NCBI GenBank assembly: GCA_023150615.1
Contig: JAKLKO010000003.1
Span: 62,001-126,000 of the forward strand
DNA length: 64,000 nt
Source of the DNA: Phycisphaerae bacterium
GTDB taxonomy: Bacteria > Planctomycetota > Phycisphaerae > UBA1845 > UTPLA1
Direction of reading: 5' to 3'
Of the stretch, positions 45,720 to 54,982 are shown piece after piece. A model generated the notes under the pieces. The model did no database searches and was not told the origin of the DNA. It saw nothing but the letters and a program-made list of their open reading frames with translations. Each line of letters opens with the position of its first letter. Within the stretch, counting starts at the first letter, position 1. The translations under genes and the position numbers were made by a program.

Positions 45720-47309
45720 TTATTCAGCGGCGCACGGCTCGGCGGTCGCCGAACGCTCCGCGAGGATCGGCAGCGCGTGCAGCGCCGGGCGCTCCGCTCG
45801 CGTTTCCGCGACGGCGTCATCGGCCGACGCCTGCATCGGATCGTAGACCCCGTGGAGCGTGTAGGGCGTCGCGGCGACGATCCGGACACTCAGCAGGCGG
45901 CCGATGAGGCTCGACGGCCCGTCGAAGACGACGATCTGATCCCCGCGCGTGCGGCCGACGAGCTGTCCGCCCCGGGGACCGAGCGTCGACGCGGTGCGGT
46001 CGACCTCGTCGCCGCGGTCCTGCTCCGATTCCTGCGCGCGAAGCGCCGCCTTGCTGAAGCCCTCGACGAGGATCTCGACCTCGCGCTCGATCAGCTCACC
46101 GTGGTTCGCGAGATTGATCGCCGACTGCACCGCCAGCAGGTCGTTGTTGCGGCGTCGCTTCACCTCGTCGGGGATGTCGTCGGCGAAGCGCTCGTCGGCG
46201 CGCGTGCCCGGCCGCGGCGAGTACTTGAAGATGAAGCAGTTTTTGTAGCGCGCGGCGCGGAGCAGCTCGATCGACGCCTCGAAGTCGCGCTCGGTCTCGC
46301 CCGGGAACCCGACGATCATGTCGCCCGCCAGCGCGACGTCCGGCATCAACTCCCGGGCGCGCTCCAACAGCGCGAGATACTGCTCGACCGTGTACCCGCG
46401 GTTCATGCGCCGGAGCACCTCGTTGCTGCCGCTCTGCGCGGGCAGGTGCAGGTAGCGACAGATCCGCGGCCGTTCGGCCATGACGCGCAGCGCCTCGTCC
46501 GTGAAGTCGCGCGGAAAGCTCGTCACGAAGCGCAGCCGCGGCAATTGCGGCACCTCGTCGTGCACGCGCCGCAGCAGGTCGGCAAAGCTCGTCTCGCGCC
46601 CGCGGTCATCGACGAATCGATAATGGTTGACGGTCTGCCCCAGCAGCGTGACCTCCATCACGCCGGCGTCCGCCAGACGCCGCACCTCCGCGACGATCCG
46701 CTCCGGCGGTCGATGCACCTCCGATCCGCGCGTCATCGGCACGACGCAAAACGTGCAGAACTTGTTGCAGCCACGGGTGATCCGCACGTAGGCCTGAAAC
46801 CGACCCAGCCCGCCGGTCGCGCGATCGACGCGCGCGTCGTCGACGCGCGACGAGTCGAGTGACTCGAGGTCGTCGTGCGGCGGACGGTGCTGCAGCGCCG
46901 TCGAACGCGCACGCAATCGCCCGCTCAGCGCCGCGGCGCGACGACCTGTGGCTTCGACGTCGCGGATGAGCGCCGGCAGCCGGTGCAGCTCGCCCGGTCC
47001 GCACAGGATGTCCACGCCCGGCATCTTCTTCAGCAGGCCATCGCCGTCGCGCTCCGCCATGCAGCCGATGACGGCGACGATCCGCTCGCGATGGCCGGCC
47101 GCCTTCGACTTGAGCTGACCCAGGCGCGAGTAGACCTTGTCCTCCGCGTGCTGGCGGACCGAGCACGTGTTGAGGATGACCAGGTCGGCCGACAGCATGT
47201 CGTCGCCGCTCCGCCAGCCGGCGCGCAGCAACTCGCCCATGACGAGCTCGCTGTCGAGCACGTTCATCTGGCAGCCCATCGTCTCGAGATAGACCGTCCG
47301 GCCGGTCAT
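45720..47309 (-). CDS. miaB: tRNA-2-methylthio-N6-dimethylallyladenosine synthase
   Basis: A radical SAM enzyme that adds a methylthio group to i6A37 of tRNAs. The 529-residue protein has the N-terminal MTTase domain with three auxiliary-cluster cysteines (TMGCQMN, NTCSVR, IGCMAE), the radical SAM motif CNKFCTFCVVP near residue 185, and the LHLPAQSGSNEVLRRMNRGY segment. A TRAM domain follows near residue 400. It is about 70 residues longer than usual: an insert near residues 125-165 and a low-complexity C-terminal tail of roughly 45 residues. It lies 14 bases after the upstream TPR gene and eight before pilT. Confidence 0.94.
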   Translation of the reverse strand: MTGRTVYLETMGCQMNVLDSELVMGELLRAGWRSGDDMLSADLVILNTCSVRQHAEDKVYSRLGQLKSKAAGHRERIVAVIGCMAERDGDGLLKKMPGVDILCGPGELHRLPALIRDVEATGRRAAALSGRLRARSTALQHRPPHDDLESLDSSRVDDARVDRATGGLGRFQAYVRITRGCNKFCTFCVVPMTRGSEVHRPPERIVAEVRRLADAGVMEVTLLGQTVNHYRFVDDRGRETSFADLLRRVHDEVPQLPRLRFVTSFPRDFTDEALRVMAERPRICRYLHLPAQSGSNEVLRRMNRGYTVEQYLALLERARELMPDVALAGDMIVGFPGETERDFEASIELLRAARYKNCFIFKYSPRPGTRADERFADDIPDEVKRRRNNDLLAVQSAINLANHGELIEREVEILVEGFSKAALRAQESEQDRGDEVDRTASTLGPRGGQLVGRTRGDQIVVFDGPSSLIGRLLSVRIVAATPYTLHGVYDPMQASADDAVAETRAERPALHALPILAERSATAEPCAAE

Positions 47310-47323
47310 CCCACGTCCCCTCG

Positions 47324-48466
47324 TTACGGCGCGTGGCCCGACGTCGCGGCGTTCTCGCCCTTTGCCATCGTCGACAACGCGTCGATCCGCGCCTGCGACT
47401 GCGACTTCTGCTCCGGCGTCGACCGCGCATCGGCCAGCACGCGGCGATAAAGATCGATCGCCTTCTCGACGCGGAAAAGCGCTTCCTGCGACTGTCCCGC
47501 GACGTACAGCGCCGCAGGCACCAGCTCGCTCGTCGGATACTCCAGCACGACCCGCATCGACATCAGCCCGGCCGCACGCGCGTCGCCCTGACGCATCGCG
47601 ACCTCGGCGCGGATCAGATAGAAGCCGTCCGGCCGGCCGATCTCGCGAAGCTTCTCCGCCGCGCCGGTCGCCGCCGGCACATCGTTGCGGGTCAGGGCCT
47701 GCCGCGCGGCGGCGACGGCCTGTTCCACCATGACGGCCGAGGCGGCGGGCGGCTCATCGGCGCGGCGCGTCGTTGTGCCGCGGTTCGGCGATGCGCCGGC
47801 GGTGGTCGTTGTCGGTCGGCGCAGGATCGCATCGCGAAGGCGCTGCAGCGCCTCGACCATCGGCTCGGTCTGCGGTCGCGCCAACCGTGTTTCGATGTCG
47901 CGCAAGACCTGGCGGCATTCCTTCGAATCCGCCCGCGGGATCTTCCGCGGATGCACGTATCGGCACAGCGCCGGGTACTGCGCCGCCAACCGGCAGTACG
48001 CCTGGTACGACTTCGTCAGCGACCCCGTGTCGTCGTGCAGCGCCACAAGCCGCATGTTCGCGTACGCCCGCACCCACGGCCGCGCCGACAGCGCCAGTAC
48101 GCGCTCGTACATCGCCGCGGCCTCACGCCGCTTGTCCTGAAGCCGCAGCAACTCCGCACGCGTCAGTTCATCGGCCGCGCGGTCGTTGCCCGCGGCGATC
48201 TCGATCCGCTTGACCTGGTCCGCCCGACGCTGCAGCGCTCGGCCGTCGTTGAACATGAAGACGAGCTGGTCTTCCTCGATCGCGACGATCGTGACGTGGT
48301 CGTAGACGCCGCGAGAATCCTCGACCGTGTCGGCCCGCAGGCCCCCGGCCGCGAGCCCGGCGACGAGGGCGGCGAGCGCCATCGTCCGACCCCGCACCCG
48401 GCGTGGACGCGCATCGGACGATACGTCGCAACCTACTCCCCGACAAACGGTTGCGATTGTTCGCAT
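47324..48466 (-). CDS. Exported TPR-like repeat protein
   Basis: A 380-residue protein. The N-terminal region (RPRRVRGRTMALAALVAGLAAG, ending GGLRAD) is a signal peptide with a long basic leader. A short beta domain (YDHVTIVAIEEDQLVFMFNDG) follows, then helical repeats with TPR spacing: ELLRLQDKRREAAAMYERVL, and in the C-terminal third AEVAMRQGDARAAG and FRVEKAIDLYRRVLADA. A Thr/Arg/Pro linker separates two repeat groups. An alternative start is ATG 48382, but that leaves no basic residues in front of the signal core. It lies between the beta-propeller lipoprotein gene and miaB. Confidence 0.72.
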   Translation of the reverse strand: MRTIATVCRGVGCDVSSDARPRRVRGRTMALAALVAGLAAGGLRADTVEDSRGVYDHVTIVAIEEDQLVFMFNDGRALQRRADQVKRIEIAAGNDRAADELTRAELLRLQDKRREAAAMYERVLALSARPWVRAYANMRLVALHDDTGSLTKSYQAYCRLAAQYPALCRYVHPRKIPRADSKECRQVLRDIETRLARPQTEPMVEALQRLRDAILRRPTTTTAGASPNRGTTTRRADEPPAASAVMVEQAVAAARQALTRNDVPAATGAAEKLREIGRPDGFYLIRAEVAMRQGDARAAGLMSMRVVLEYPTSELVPAALYVAGQSQEALFRVEKAIDLYRRVLADARSTPEQKSQSQARIDALSTMAKGENAATSGHAP

Positions 48467-48498
48467 CGCGTCGACCCTACCGCCCCCGACAGCATCGG

Positions 48499-51400
48499 TC
48501 AACGACGCGCGACGCGACGGATGCGACGCTGCCCGGCCCAAAGCCCCGCCATCGTCGCCAACGGCATGAGCGCTGCGCCGCCGCCGAGCAGCGCACAGAT
48601 GTCGTCCGTCATTCCGGGGATCGGTCCGCCGCCCGGATTCGGCGTCCCGCCGGGACCGGCCGGCGCGGTCACGACCTCGACTGAGACGCGCGCCGTTCCC
48701 TGGCAGCCGGATCCATCGGTCACCTCTACCTCGGTCTCGTAATTGCCCGGGGCAAACGCCTGGAAGACCGGGTTGCTGGATCGCACGTCGGAAAGCGTGC
48801 CCTGTCCGCCGGGGTTTTGCACGAGATTCCAGAAGTACGCGTACGGCGCCGTACCGCCGACCGCCGTCGGCAGTCCGCCGAGGACGAGCGACTGCCCGAC
48901 GGAGATCGTGCGCGAGACGCCCGGCCGGACGCCGAGCTGCGCGACGCGGACGACGACCTCCTTCGACTGCTCGCACGGGACCGTGCTGCTGTCGCGGACC
49001 ATCAGGCGCACCACGTAATCGTCGGGCACGAGCGACATCACGCGCGGGTTCTCGGCCGTCCGATCGGAGAACGTCAGCTCGCCGATCCCGGTCACCGCGA
49101 ACCACGAGATCGCGTACGGCGGATGGCCGCCGCGGATCAGCGGGAAGCCGCCCAGCGGCGCGGATTCCACGCCGACACACGTCAATCGATCCGACCCGGC
49201 GTCGACGTCCAGCGCCTCGGCCACCGAGACCAGAATCGTGTCCACGCCGCGACATGCGTTTCCGGTCGCATCCGCCACCGAGACTTCGATGACATAGTCG
49301 CCCGCGACCATCGGATCAAAGATCGGCGACGCGGCCGTCGCGTTGACCAGCCCGTCCATCGACGGTCCGGAGACGATGCGCCACTGATACGCGAGCGGCG
49401 CCGTGCCGAACTGCACGGTCGGCGCGGCGATCGCTCGCGGCCCGCCGCCGAGACACATCTTGATGTCGGCCCCGAGCGTCGCACGGAGCGTCGACTCGCA
49501 CGAATCGGGCCGCAGGTTCGCGTTGCAGTCCTGCTCGAGGCCTTGCGCGATCTCGCACGCGTCGAACAACCCGCTCGCATTGCAATCGGAGAGTTGCACG
49601 GGGCTGCTCGTCACCGTGCCGCACACGACGTTGCTGACGCGGACCGAATACGTGCCCAGCGTTGCGGCCGTGGCGGTCGGAAGCACGAGCGTGGACGACG
49701 TCGCGCCGGGCACCGGAATGCCCGAACGGAGCCACTGGTAACTGAGATTGTTGCCGGTCGCCTCGACCCCGAGCACGACCGCCGTGCCGTCGCACGTCGT
49801 CGCCGCGGTCGGCTGCTTCGTGATCTGGATCGCGGGTTCGACCGTCAGAGTCGCCACGTTGGTCAGGACTTCGGCGCACGGCGTCACGACCCGGCACTGG
49901 ATCTGCGCATCGCTATCCGCGGGCGACACGTTGCTCAGGATGAGTTGGTTGGAGTTCTCCCCGACCGGCTGGCCGTTCATGGTCCACTCAAACGTGGCCG
50001 CCGGGCCGTCCGTCACAACGCTGAACGTCGCGGTGCGGCCCTCGCAGGTCAGGAGCGTGGACGGCTGCTGCACGATGCAGGCCCGGGTACAGATCTGCGT
50101 GACGAACGCGCTGCGGCCGTGGGTGAACGCGACCAAGTGCTCCTTGTCAAGCCAGTCGAGCGACTCGACCACCGTGTTCGCGCTGCCCAGGTTCGCCGGG
50201 ATCCACGTCGCGCCTGCGTCGCCGCTGGCGAAGACGCCGAGATCGGTGCCGACGTACAGCGCGTTCGGGTCGCACGGGGCGATCGCCAGCCAGTGCGCCG
50301 GGATGTCCGGGATCATCGTCGCGCCCGATCCATCGCGCCGCGTCCAGTTCGCGCCGCGATTGGTCGTGCGATACACGTGGCCGATGCCGAACGTCGAATA
50401 GGTGACGTAACCCACGTCCGGGTTGGTCGGATCGACCGTCACGCCGCTGGCGTAGCCGCCGCTCGGCAGTCCCGCGCCCGTCCCGTAGGTGATCCACGCC
50501 GGCGACGGCGCCAGCGCGTTGCTCGTCACCGCCACGCTGCCGTTGTTCAGGCCCATGTACACGACGTTGCCGTCGGTCGCGGCGATCGCAATGGCCGAGA
50601 CCATGCCCGAGAAGTTCCCGCCGACCGCCTGCCAGTTCGCCGCACCGTCCGTCGTGCGCCACGGTCGTCGACCGCCGGTCCAGAGGACGTTCGAGTTGAC
50701 CGGGTCCATCGCGACCGGAACGATGAACAGGCCGGAGTCGCTCAGGCCGTTCGACGCGAAGTTGAACGTCTGCCCGCCGTCGACGCTTTTTTCGATCGCG
50801 CCGAAGAACTGCGACTCGGCGTAGATGATGTTGGGGTTGTTGGGATCGATCAGCGTGTAGCCGCCGTCGCCCCCGAGGACCTCCCGCCAGTCGCTCGGCG
50901 CGCTGGATGAATTGACGAGGTTGGTGCCATTGTCCTGCGTGCCGCCGGCAAACCGACCGTTGGCCAGCGCCGATCCCGTACTGGCCACCGCCGAATCACC
51001 GTGGTAGAACTGCGTAACCTGGTAGCCGTTGTTAAGCGACTGCCAGCGCACGTCCGAGAGGTCCTCGACAACGTCCGGACAGGCGTCCGCGGTGACCGCC
51101 GCCCGCGCATCGAGCGTGCGGAACAGGCCGCCGTCCGTGCCGACGTACATCGTCTTGTTCGTCGTGCCGTTGTAGTTCGGATGAAACAGGATGCGATGGA
51201 TGTCGGCGTGCACGTAGCGGTCGCCGGCGTCCGGATCATCCGGCGGCATCCACCAGTAGCTCGCGACGCCCCAGTTCTGCCCGCCGTCGTCGCTGCGGAA
51301 CAGGTCGATGCCGCCGACCCAGACGATGTCGCGATTCAGCGGATCGACCGCGATCACGTTGTCGTACCAGCCCTGCGAGAACTGCTGGCCGAAGCACGCG

Positions 51401-52689
51401 CCGAAGATGGGATTCGAGAGTAGGAACTTTCCCACACCCGTCAGGATCACACGCTGCGTCCAGTTGTTCCCACCGTCCGTCGATCGATACACGCCGACCA
51501 GCCGGCCGGTATCCCCCGTCGCGGTGCCGTTCTCGGCCACGCAGGCGTAGATGGTGTTCGGATCGCTGGGCGCGATCGCCAACGCGATGCGACCCTGCTG
51601 AGACCCGGGCAATCCGGTCGACAATCTCGTCCAGCTCGAACCGCCATCGGTCGAGCGATAGATGCCGTCGGGCGAGAAGCTCCCGAAGGCGGCAAAGATC
51701 ACGTCCGGGTTCTGGTCCGGCCGGATGGCGATGTCCATGCAGCCGGCGTTTGTGCCCGAGTTCGTCGTCGGCCCCGAGCCGGGAAACGACAGGTTCCGCA
51801 GGATCTGGGTCCACGTGCCGCCGGCGTCGTCGCTGCGGAAGACGCCGTAGCGCGTTGCGGCGTAGATGCGATTCGGGTCGTTCCGGCTGATTTCGATGTC
51901 GTTGACGCGGAAGAACGCCCCCTCGTTGCCGCCCGGCGACAGCGTGCCGGTCAGGAAGTTCCACGTCGCACCGCCGTCGGTCGACTTGAAGATGCCCAGG
52001 CCGCGCACGGCGTCGATGTTAAAGTAGCCCTCGCCCGTGCCGGCATAGAGGATCTGCGGATTCGACCAGTCCATCGCCAGCGCGCAGACGGCGAGGTTCG
52101 CCATCATGTCGTCGAGCACGTTCCACGTCGCGCCGCCGTCGGTCGACTTCCAGATGCCCCCGGCCACGCCCGCGGCGTACATGATGTTCGGATTCGTCGG
52201 ATCGATGACCCACGCCCGCGTCCGGCCGCCGACGTTCCCCGGACCGATCGGCTGCCAGCCATACACGCCGCCCGGACCCGGTCCGCCGCGAACCGCGCCC
52301 CGCGCGGCGCGGTCGGCCGCCTCCATCTGCCGGATCTGCTGCCGCGCGATCTCGTAGCGTTCGACCGGCAGGTCCATGCCCGGCGGTACGCGCTGCTGAA
52401 TGTAGTACTCCATCGCCTCGGATGGGTTGTCGTATCGCTTCGGACGCGATTGCTTCTCTTTCAGCTTGGCGACGAGCCGATCGTGATAGCGGCTCAACAG
52501 CGATGCACCGCGCGACGGTGCGTCGGCGACCGGGCCCGCCGGCGTCTCCACCGGCCGCCGCTCCGCCGGTACGCAACCGAGAAACCAGAGCAGACAGACG
52601 ACCCCGATCGCGAAACCGCCCAATCCCCCGGCCGCGACGCATCGCATGCGCCCGTTCGGCCCCGAATTGGAATGGCGTGTGCCGGCCAT
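48499..52689 (-). CDS. Very large secreted BNR/sortilin-type beta-propeller lipoprotein with Ig-like domains
   Basis: A 1396-residue protein, the largest in the window. The signal segment ends FAIGVVCLLWFLGC, a plausible lipobox. About 120 residues of helical linker lead to a long propeller region (residues about 130-890) with at least eight copies of an Asp-box-like motif such as GIWKSTDGGATWN and RSDDAGGTWTQ. Ig-like domains follow (TCEGRTATFSV, TTCDGTAVVLG), then PKD-like repeats, and a C-terminal hydrophobic segment closing with GQRRIRRVARR, a sorting-signal shape. ATG 52689 has GAAGGAGG upstream. The propeller resembles sortilin/Vps10 glycosidase-like repeats; the ligand is unknown. Confidence 0.85.
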   Translation of the reverse strand: MAGTRHSNSGPNGRMRCVAAGGLGGFAIGVVCLLWFLGCVPAERRPVETPAGPVADAPSRGASLLSRYHDRLVAKLKEKQSRPKRYDNPSEAMEYYIQQRVPPGMDLPVERYEIARQQIRQMEAADRAARGAVRGGPGPGGVYGWQPIGPGNVGGRTRAWVIDPTNPNIMYAAGVAGGIWKSTDGGATWNVLDDMMANLAVCALAMDWSNPQILYAGTGEGYFNIDAVRGLGIFKSTDGGATWNFLTGTLSPGGNEGAFFRVNDIEISRNDPNRIYAATRYGVFRSDDAGGTWTQILRNLSFPGSGPTTNSGTNAGCMDIAIRPDQNPDVIFAAFGSFSPDGIYRSTDGGSSWTRLSTGLPGSQQGRIALAIAPSDPNTIYACVAENGTATGDTGRLVGVYRSTDGGNNWTQRVILTGVGKFLLSNPIFGACFGQQFSQGWYDNVIAVDPLNRDIVWVGGIDLFRSDDGGQNWGVASYWWMPPDDPDAGDRYVHADIHRILFHPNYNGTTNKTMYVGTDGGLFRTLDARAAVTADACPDVVEDLSDVRWQSLNNGYQVTQFYHGDSAVASTGSALANGRFAGGTQDNGTNLVNSSSAPSDWREVLGGDGGYTLIDPNNPNIIYAESQFFGAIEKSVDGGQTFNFASNGLSDSGLFIVPVAMDPVNSNVLWTGGRRPWRTTDGAANWQAVGGNFSGMVSAIAIAATDGNVVYMGLNNGSVAVTSNALAPSPAWITYGTGAGLPSGGYASGVTVDPTNPDVGYVTYSTFGIGHVYRTTNRGANWTRRDGSGATMIPDIPAHWLAIAPCDPNALYVGTDLGVFASGDAGATWIPANLGSANTVVESLDWLDKEHLVAFTHGRSAFVTQICTRACIVQQPSTLLTCEGRTATFSVVTDGPAATFEWTMNGQPVGENSNQLILSNVSPADSDAQIQCRVVTPCAEVLTNVATLTVEPAIQITKQPTAATTCDGTAVVLGVEATGNNLSYQWLRSGIPVPGATSSTLVLPTATAATLGTYSVRVSNVVCGTVTSSPVQLSDCNASGLFDACEIAQGLEQDCNANLRPDSCESTLRATLGADIKMCLGGGPRAIAAPTVQFGTAPLAYQWRIVSGPSMDGLVNATAASPIFDPMVAGDYVIEVSVADATGNACRGVDTILVSVAEALDVDAGSDRLTCVGVESAPLGGFPLIRGGHPPYAISWFAVTGIGELTFSDRTAENPRVMSLVPDDYVVRLMVRDSSTVPCEQSKEVVVRVAQLGVRPGVSRTISVGQSLVLGGLPTAVGGTAPYAYFWNLVQNPGGQGTLSDVRSSNPVFQAFAPGNYETEVEVTDGSGCQGTARVSVEVVTAPAGPGGTPNPGGGPIPGMTDDICALLGGGAALMPLATMAGLWAGQRRIRRVARR

Positions 52690-53156
52690 TGCCGCCTCCT
52701 TCTCGATCTGTCTCCGAGGGACCACCCTGACGCGCATTCTAACAGACGCGAACACGCCGTGTCACGTTAACGGCCGGTCCGGGCCCGCTGAATGCCGCGA
52801 ACAACGGACGCCGTGACACGTCCGCGACGACGTCGCATGCACCGACAAATCGGCAATGCCTGGCAGTACATCTCCGGCATCGGGCAACCGGCCTACGGAT
52901 TACGAACTCCTGAACCGGGTTCAGGGGCCCTTGTATTGTCCGTAGGAATGCTGATGGCGCGACGCAGACAGCGCCGACCCGGCCGGAGCGTGTCGTCGAA
53001 GGTCGAGCATCGGTTTGAGGGGTTCGTCGGGCTCGCCGGGACTCCGACGCGGAACGCGACGCTCGCGTCCCCGGGCGTGACTCGCGCAGCTCATCCTGCC
53101 ATCCGCGCCGCGCGGCGACAATCGCGGATTCAGGCGGCCGGCCAGCGCGCCCCGTT
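52690..53156. other. Intergenic region with a nested palindrome
   Basis: No supported gene between the start of the propeller gene and the stop of mqnE. Apart from the nested palindrome at 52892-52946 it shows nothing recognisable. The promoter of the propeller gene is expected in its left part but no clear hexamers were found. Confidence 0.5.
52892..52946. repeat. Nested inverted repeat (cruciform-capable)
   Basis: The outer arms CCTACGGA (52892-52899) and TCCGTAGG (52939-52946) enclose the inner palindrome CCTGAACC-G-GGTTCAGG (52909-52925). Both pairs are perfect. There is no T-run. It could be a structured RNA end, a protein site or a small mobile remnant. Confidence 0.6.
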
Positions 53157-54398
53157 TCAGGCGATGGTCCAATCCGAACCGTTACGCAGCACGCGGCGGT
53201 AGAGCGTGTCGCGCTCGACCGGGATGCAGCCCGCCTCGGCGATCAACCGCTTCAGCCGATCGACGGTCAGCTCCTGGTGTCGACCGCGGCCCTCGCGCTT
53301 CGTGATGTCATACTGGACGACGGTGCCGTCGAAGTCGTCACAGCCCCAGTTGAGCGCGAGCTGCGCCAGCTTCGCCGACTGCATGATCCAGAACGCCTTG
53401 ATGTGTGGCACGTTGTCGAGCATCAGCCGCGAGATCGCCAGCGTCTTCAGGTCATCCAGACCCGTCGGGCCCGGCAGATGCGCCAACGCGCTGCCCTCCG
53501 GGATGAACGACAGCGGAATGCAGCAGTTGAAGTGCGCGGCGCGGCTGCGCAGCGATTCATCCTGATGCTCGCGGAGCTTGACGAGATGCGCGATGCGCTC
53601 CTCCGGCCGCTCGACGTGCCCGTAGAGCATCGTCGCATTGGTAAACAGGCCCATCTCGTGCGCGGTGCGGTGCACGTCGAACCAGCCGCGTTCGCCGACC
53701 TTGGCGGTGAAGGCCTCGTCGTGCACGCGATCGTCGAAGATCTCGGCCCCGCCGCCCGGCAGGCTCGCCAGGCCCGCATCGCGCAGCCCCACCAGCACCT
53801 CGCGAATGCTGCGGCGCGGCCGGCTGATCCGGGTGAAGTGGATGATCTCGATCGCGGTGAAGGCCTTGATGTGCATCCGCGGGCACGCCGCGCGGATGGC
53901 CGCGCACATGTTGGTGTAGTACGAGAACGGCAGCGTCGGGTGCAGGCCGCCGACGATGTGGACCTCCGTCGCGCCGCCCTCGTACGCCTGCCGCGCCTGC
54001 GCGACGATCTCGTCGATCGAAAACTCGTAGGCATCGCGCTCGGCCGCCGCACCGGCCGCATCCATCAGCGGCACGACGAAACCGCCGTCGGCGGTTCGGA
54101 CTTGCGGCGTTGCGGTCCGCGCGCGCTCGTCCGGCGATTTCGGGTAGGGGCGGTAGAACGAGCAGAACTTGCAGCGCAGGATGCAGTAGTTCGTGTAGTT
54201 GATGTGGCGGTTGACGTTGTAGTACGCGATGCGACCGTGCAGACGCTCGCGGACACGATTGGCCATGCGGCCGATGGCGTGAATGTCGTGCGAACGATAA
54301 AGCCGCACGCCGTCTTCGAAGCTGAGGCGCACGCCGGCGTCGATCTTGTCGGCGACGTCGGCGAGCGCGCCGCGCGTCTCGGACGATGCAGTCGTCAT
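53157..54398 (-). CDS. mqnE: Aminodeoxyfutalosine synthase
   Basis: A radical SAM enzyme of the futalosine route to menaquinone; it adds chorismate-derived 3-[(1-carboxyvinyl)oxy]benzoate to SAM. The 413-residue protein has the cluster motif CILRCKFCSFYRPY near residue 75, VHIVGGLHPTLPFSYY near 150, HIKAFTAIEIIHF near 180, SLPGGGAEIFDDRV, and the closing AGCIPVERDTLYRRV. These match MqnE better than MqnC. ATG 54398 fits the family start. Menaquinone made this way is common in planctomycetes. Other mqn genes are not in the window. Confidence 0.93.
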   Translation of the reverse strand: MTTASSETRGALADVADKIDAGVRLSFEDGVRLYRSHDIHAIGRMANRVRERLHGRIAYYNVNRHINYTNYCILRCKFCSFYRPYPKSPDERARTATPQVRTADGGFVVPLMDAAGAAAERDAYEFSIDEIVAQARQAYEGGATEVHIVGGLHPTLPFSYYTNMCAAIRAACPRMHIKAFTAIEIIHFTRISRPRRSIREVLVGLRDAGLASLPGGGAEIFDDRVHDEAFTAKVGERGWFDVHRTAHEMGLFTNATMLYGHVERPEERIAHLVKLREHQDESLRSRAAHFNCCIPLSFIPEGSALAHLPGPTGLDDLKTLAISRLMLDNVPHIKAFWIMQSAKLAQLALNWGCDDFDGTVVQYDITKREGRGRHQELTVDRLKRLIAEAGCIPVERDTLYRRVLRNGSDWTIA

Positions 54399-54471
54399 GG
54401 CCGGCGAGTCCCCACGTGGGTGGATTCCGCCCCGGCGGCCGTGCCGACTCGACTCAGCGTCCGCCAGGCAC

Positions 54472-54545
54472 CGATCCCGAGTGGGCTCGAACCACCAACC
54501 TCCGGCTCCGCAGGCCGACGCTCTATCCAATTGAGCTACGGGATC
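54472..54545 (-). tRNA. tRNA-Arg (anticodon GCG)
   Basis: A full 74-base cloverleaf on the minus strand. The acceptor GATCCCG pairs with CGGGATC; the D arm is GCTC/GAGC; the anticodon stem TCGGC/GCCGG, with one G-U pair, closes the loop CTGCGGA; the T arm has TTCGAGC between GGTGG and CCACT. The anticodon is GCG, reading CGC and CGU. The discriminator is G, as expected in many arginine tRNAs, and CCA is not encoded. A perfect TTGACA lies 34 bases upstream of the 5' end, but no good -10 is seen. Confidence 0.9.
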
Positions 54546-54950
54546 ATTCCGATCGCGACGTGGATCGGCACGCTCTTGTGTCAACGCAGTCTATGAGCGG
54601 ACCGCGCGATGTCAACCCCGGCGCGGGTGCAGCGTGCCGTGCGTTCGCCGAGCAGAATTCTTCGCACCCCGCCCGCTTCGGCGCTGCGCCACCGGATCGC
54701 GTCGATCGTCGCGGGCGGATCGGTGCGTGTCGGTTGGACGGGTTGCACGCGTCGCAACGGCCGAAACGGAGCCGCCCGATTCGCGTAAACCCGACTCGGG
54801 CAACGTGCGTATAATCAATCGAGGACGAAAGTAATGCGATCCGGGAGCCTCGACCCGGCCCGCGAAATAGTCATAACTTGCTGATAATAAACAGCTTATG
54901 GAATATGGCAAAAACTGCTGGACTCAAGTTCCGCTTCGGTCGATAGTTAC

Positions 54951-54978
54951 TTGATAGTAGCGAAGAGCGCTATAATAA
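54951..54978 (+). promoter_or_regulatory. Promoter of the candidate small RNA
   Basis: TATAAT is at 54971-54976. TTGATA at 54951-54956 is 14 bases away, short for sigma70, but 16 bases from the overlapping TAATAA at 54973. The exact pair is uncertain. Confidence 0.5.
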
Positions 54979-54982
54979 TGCT

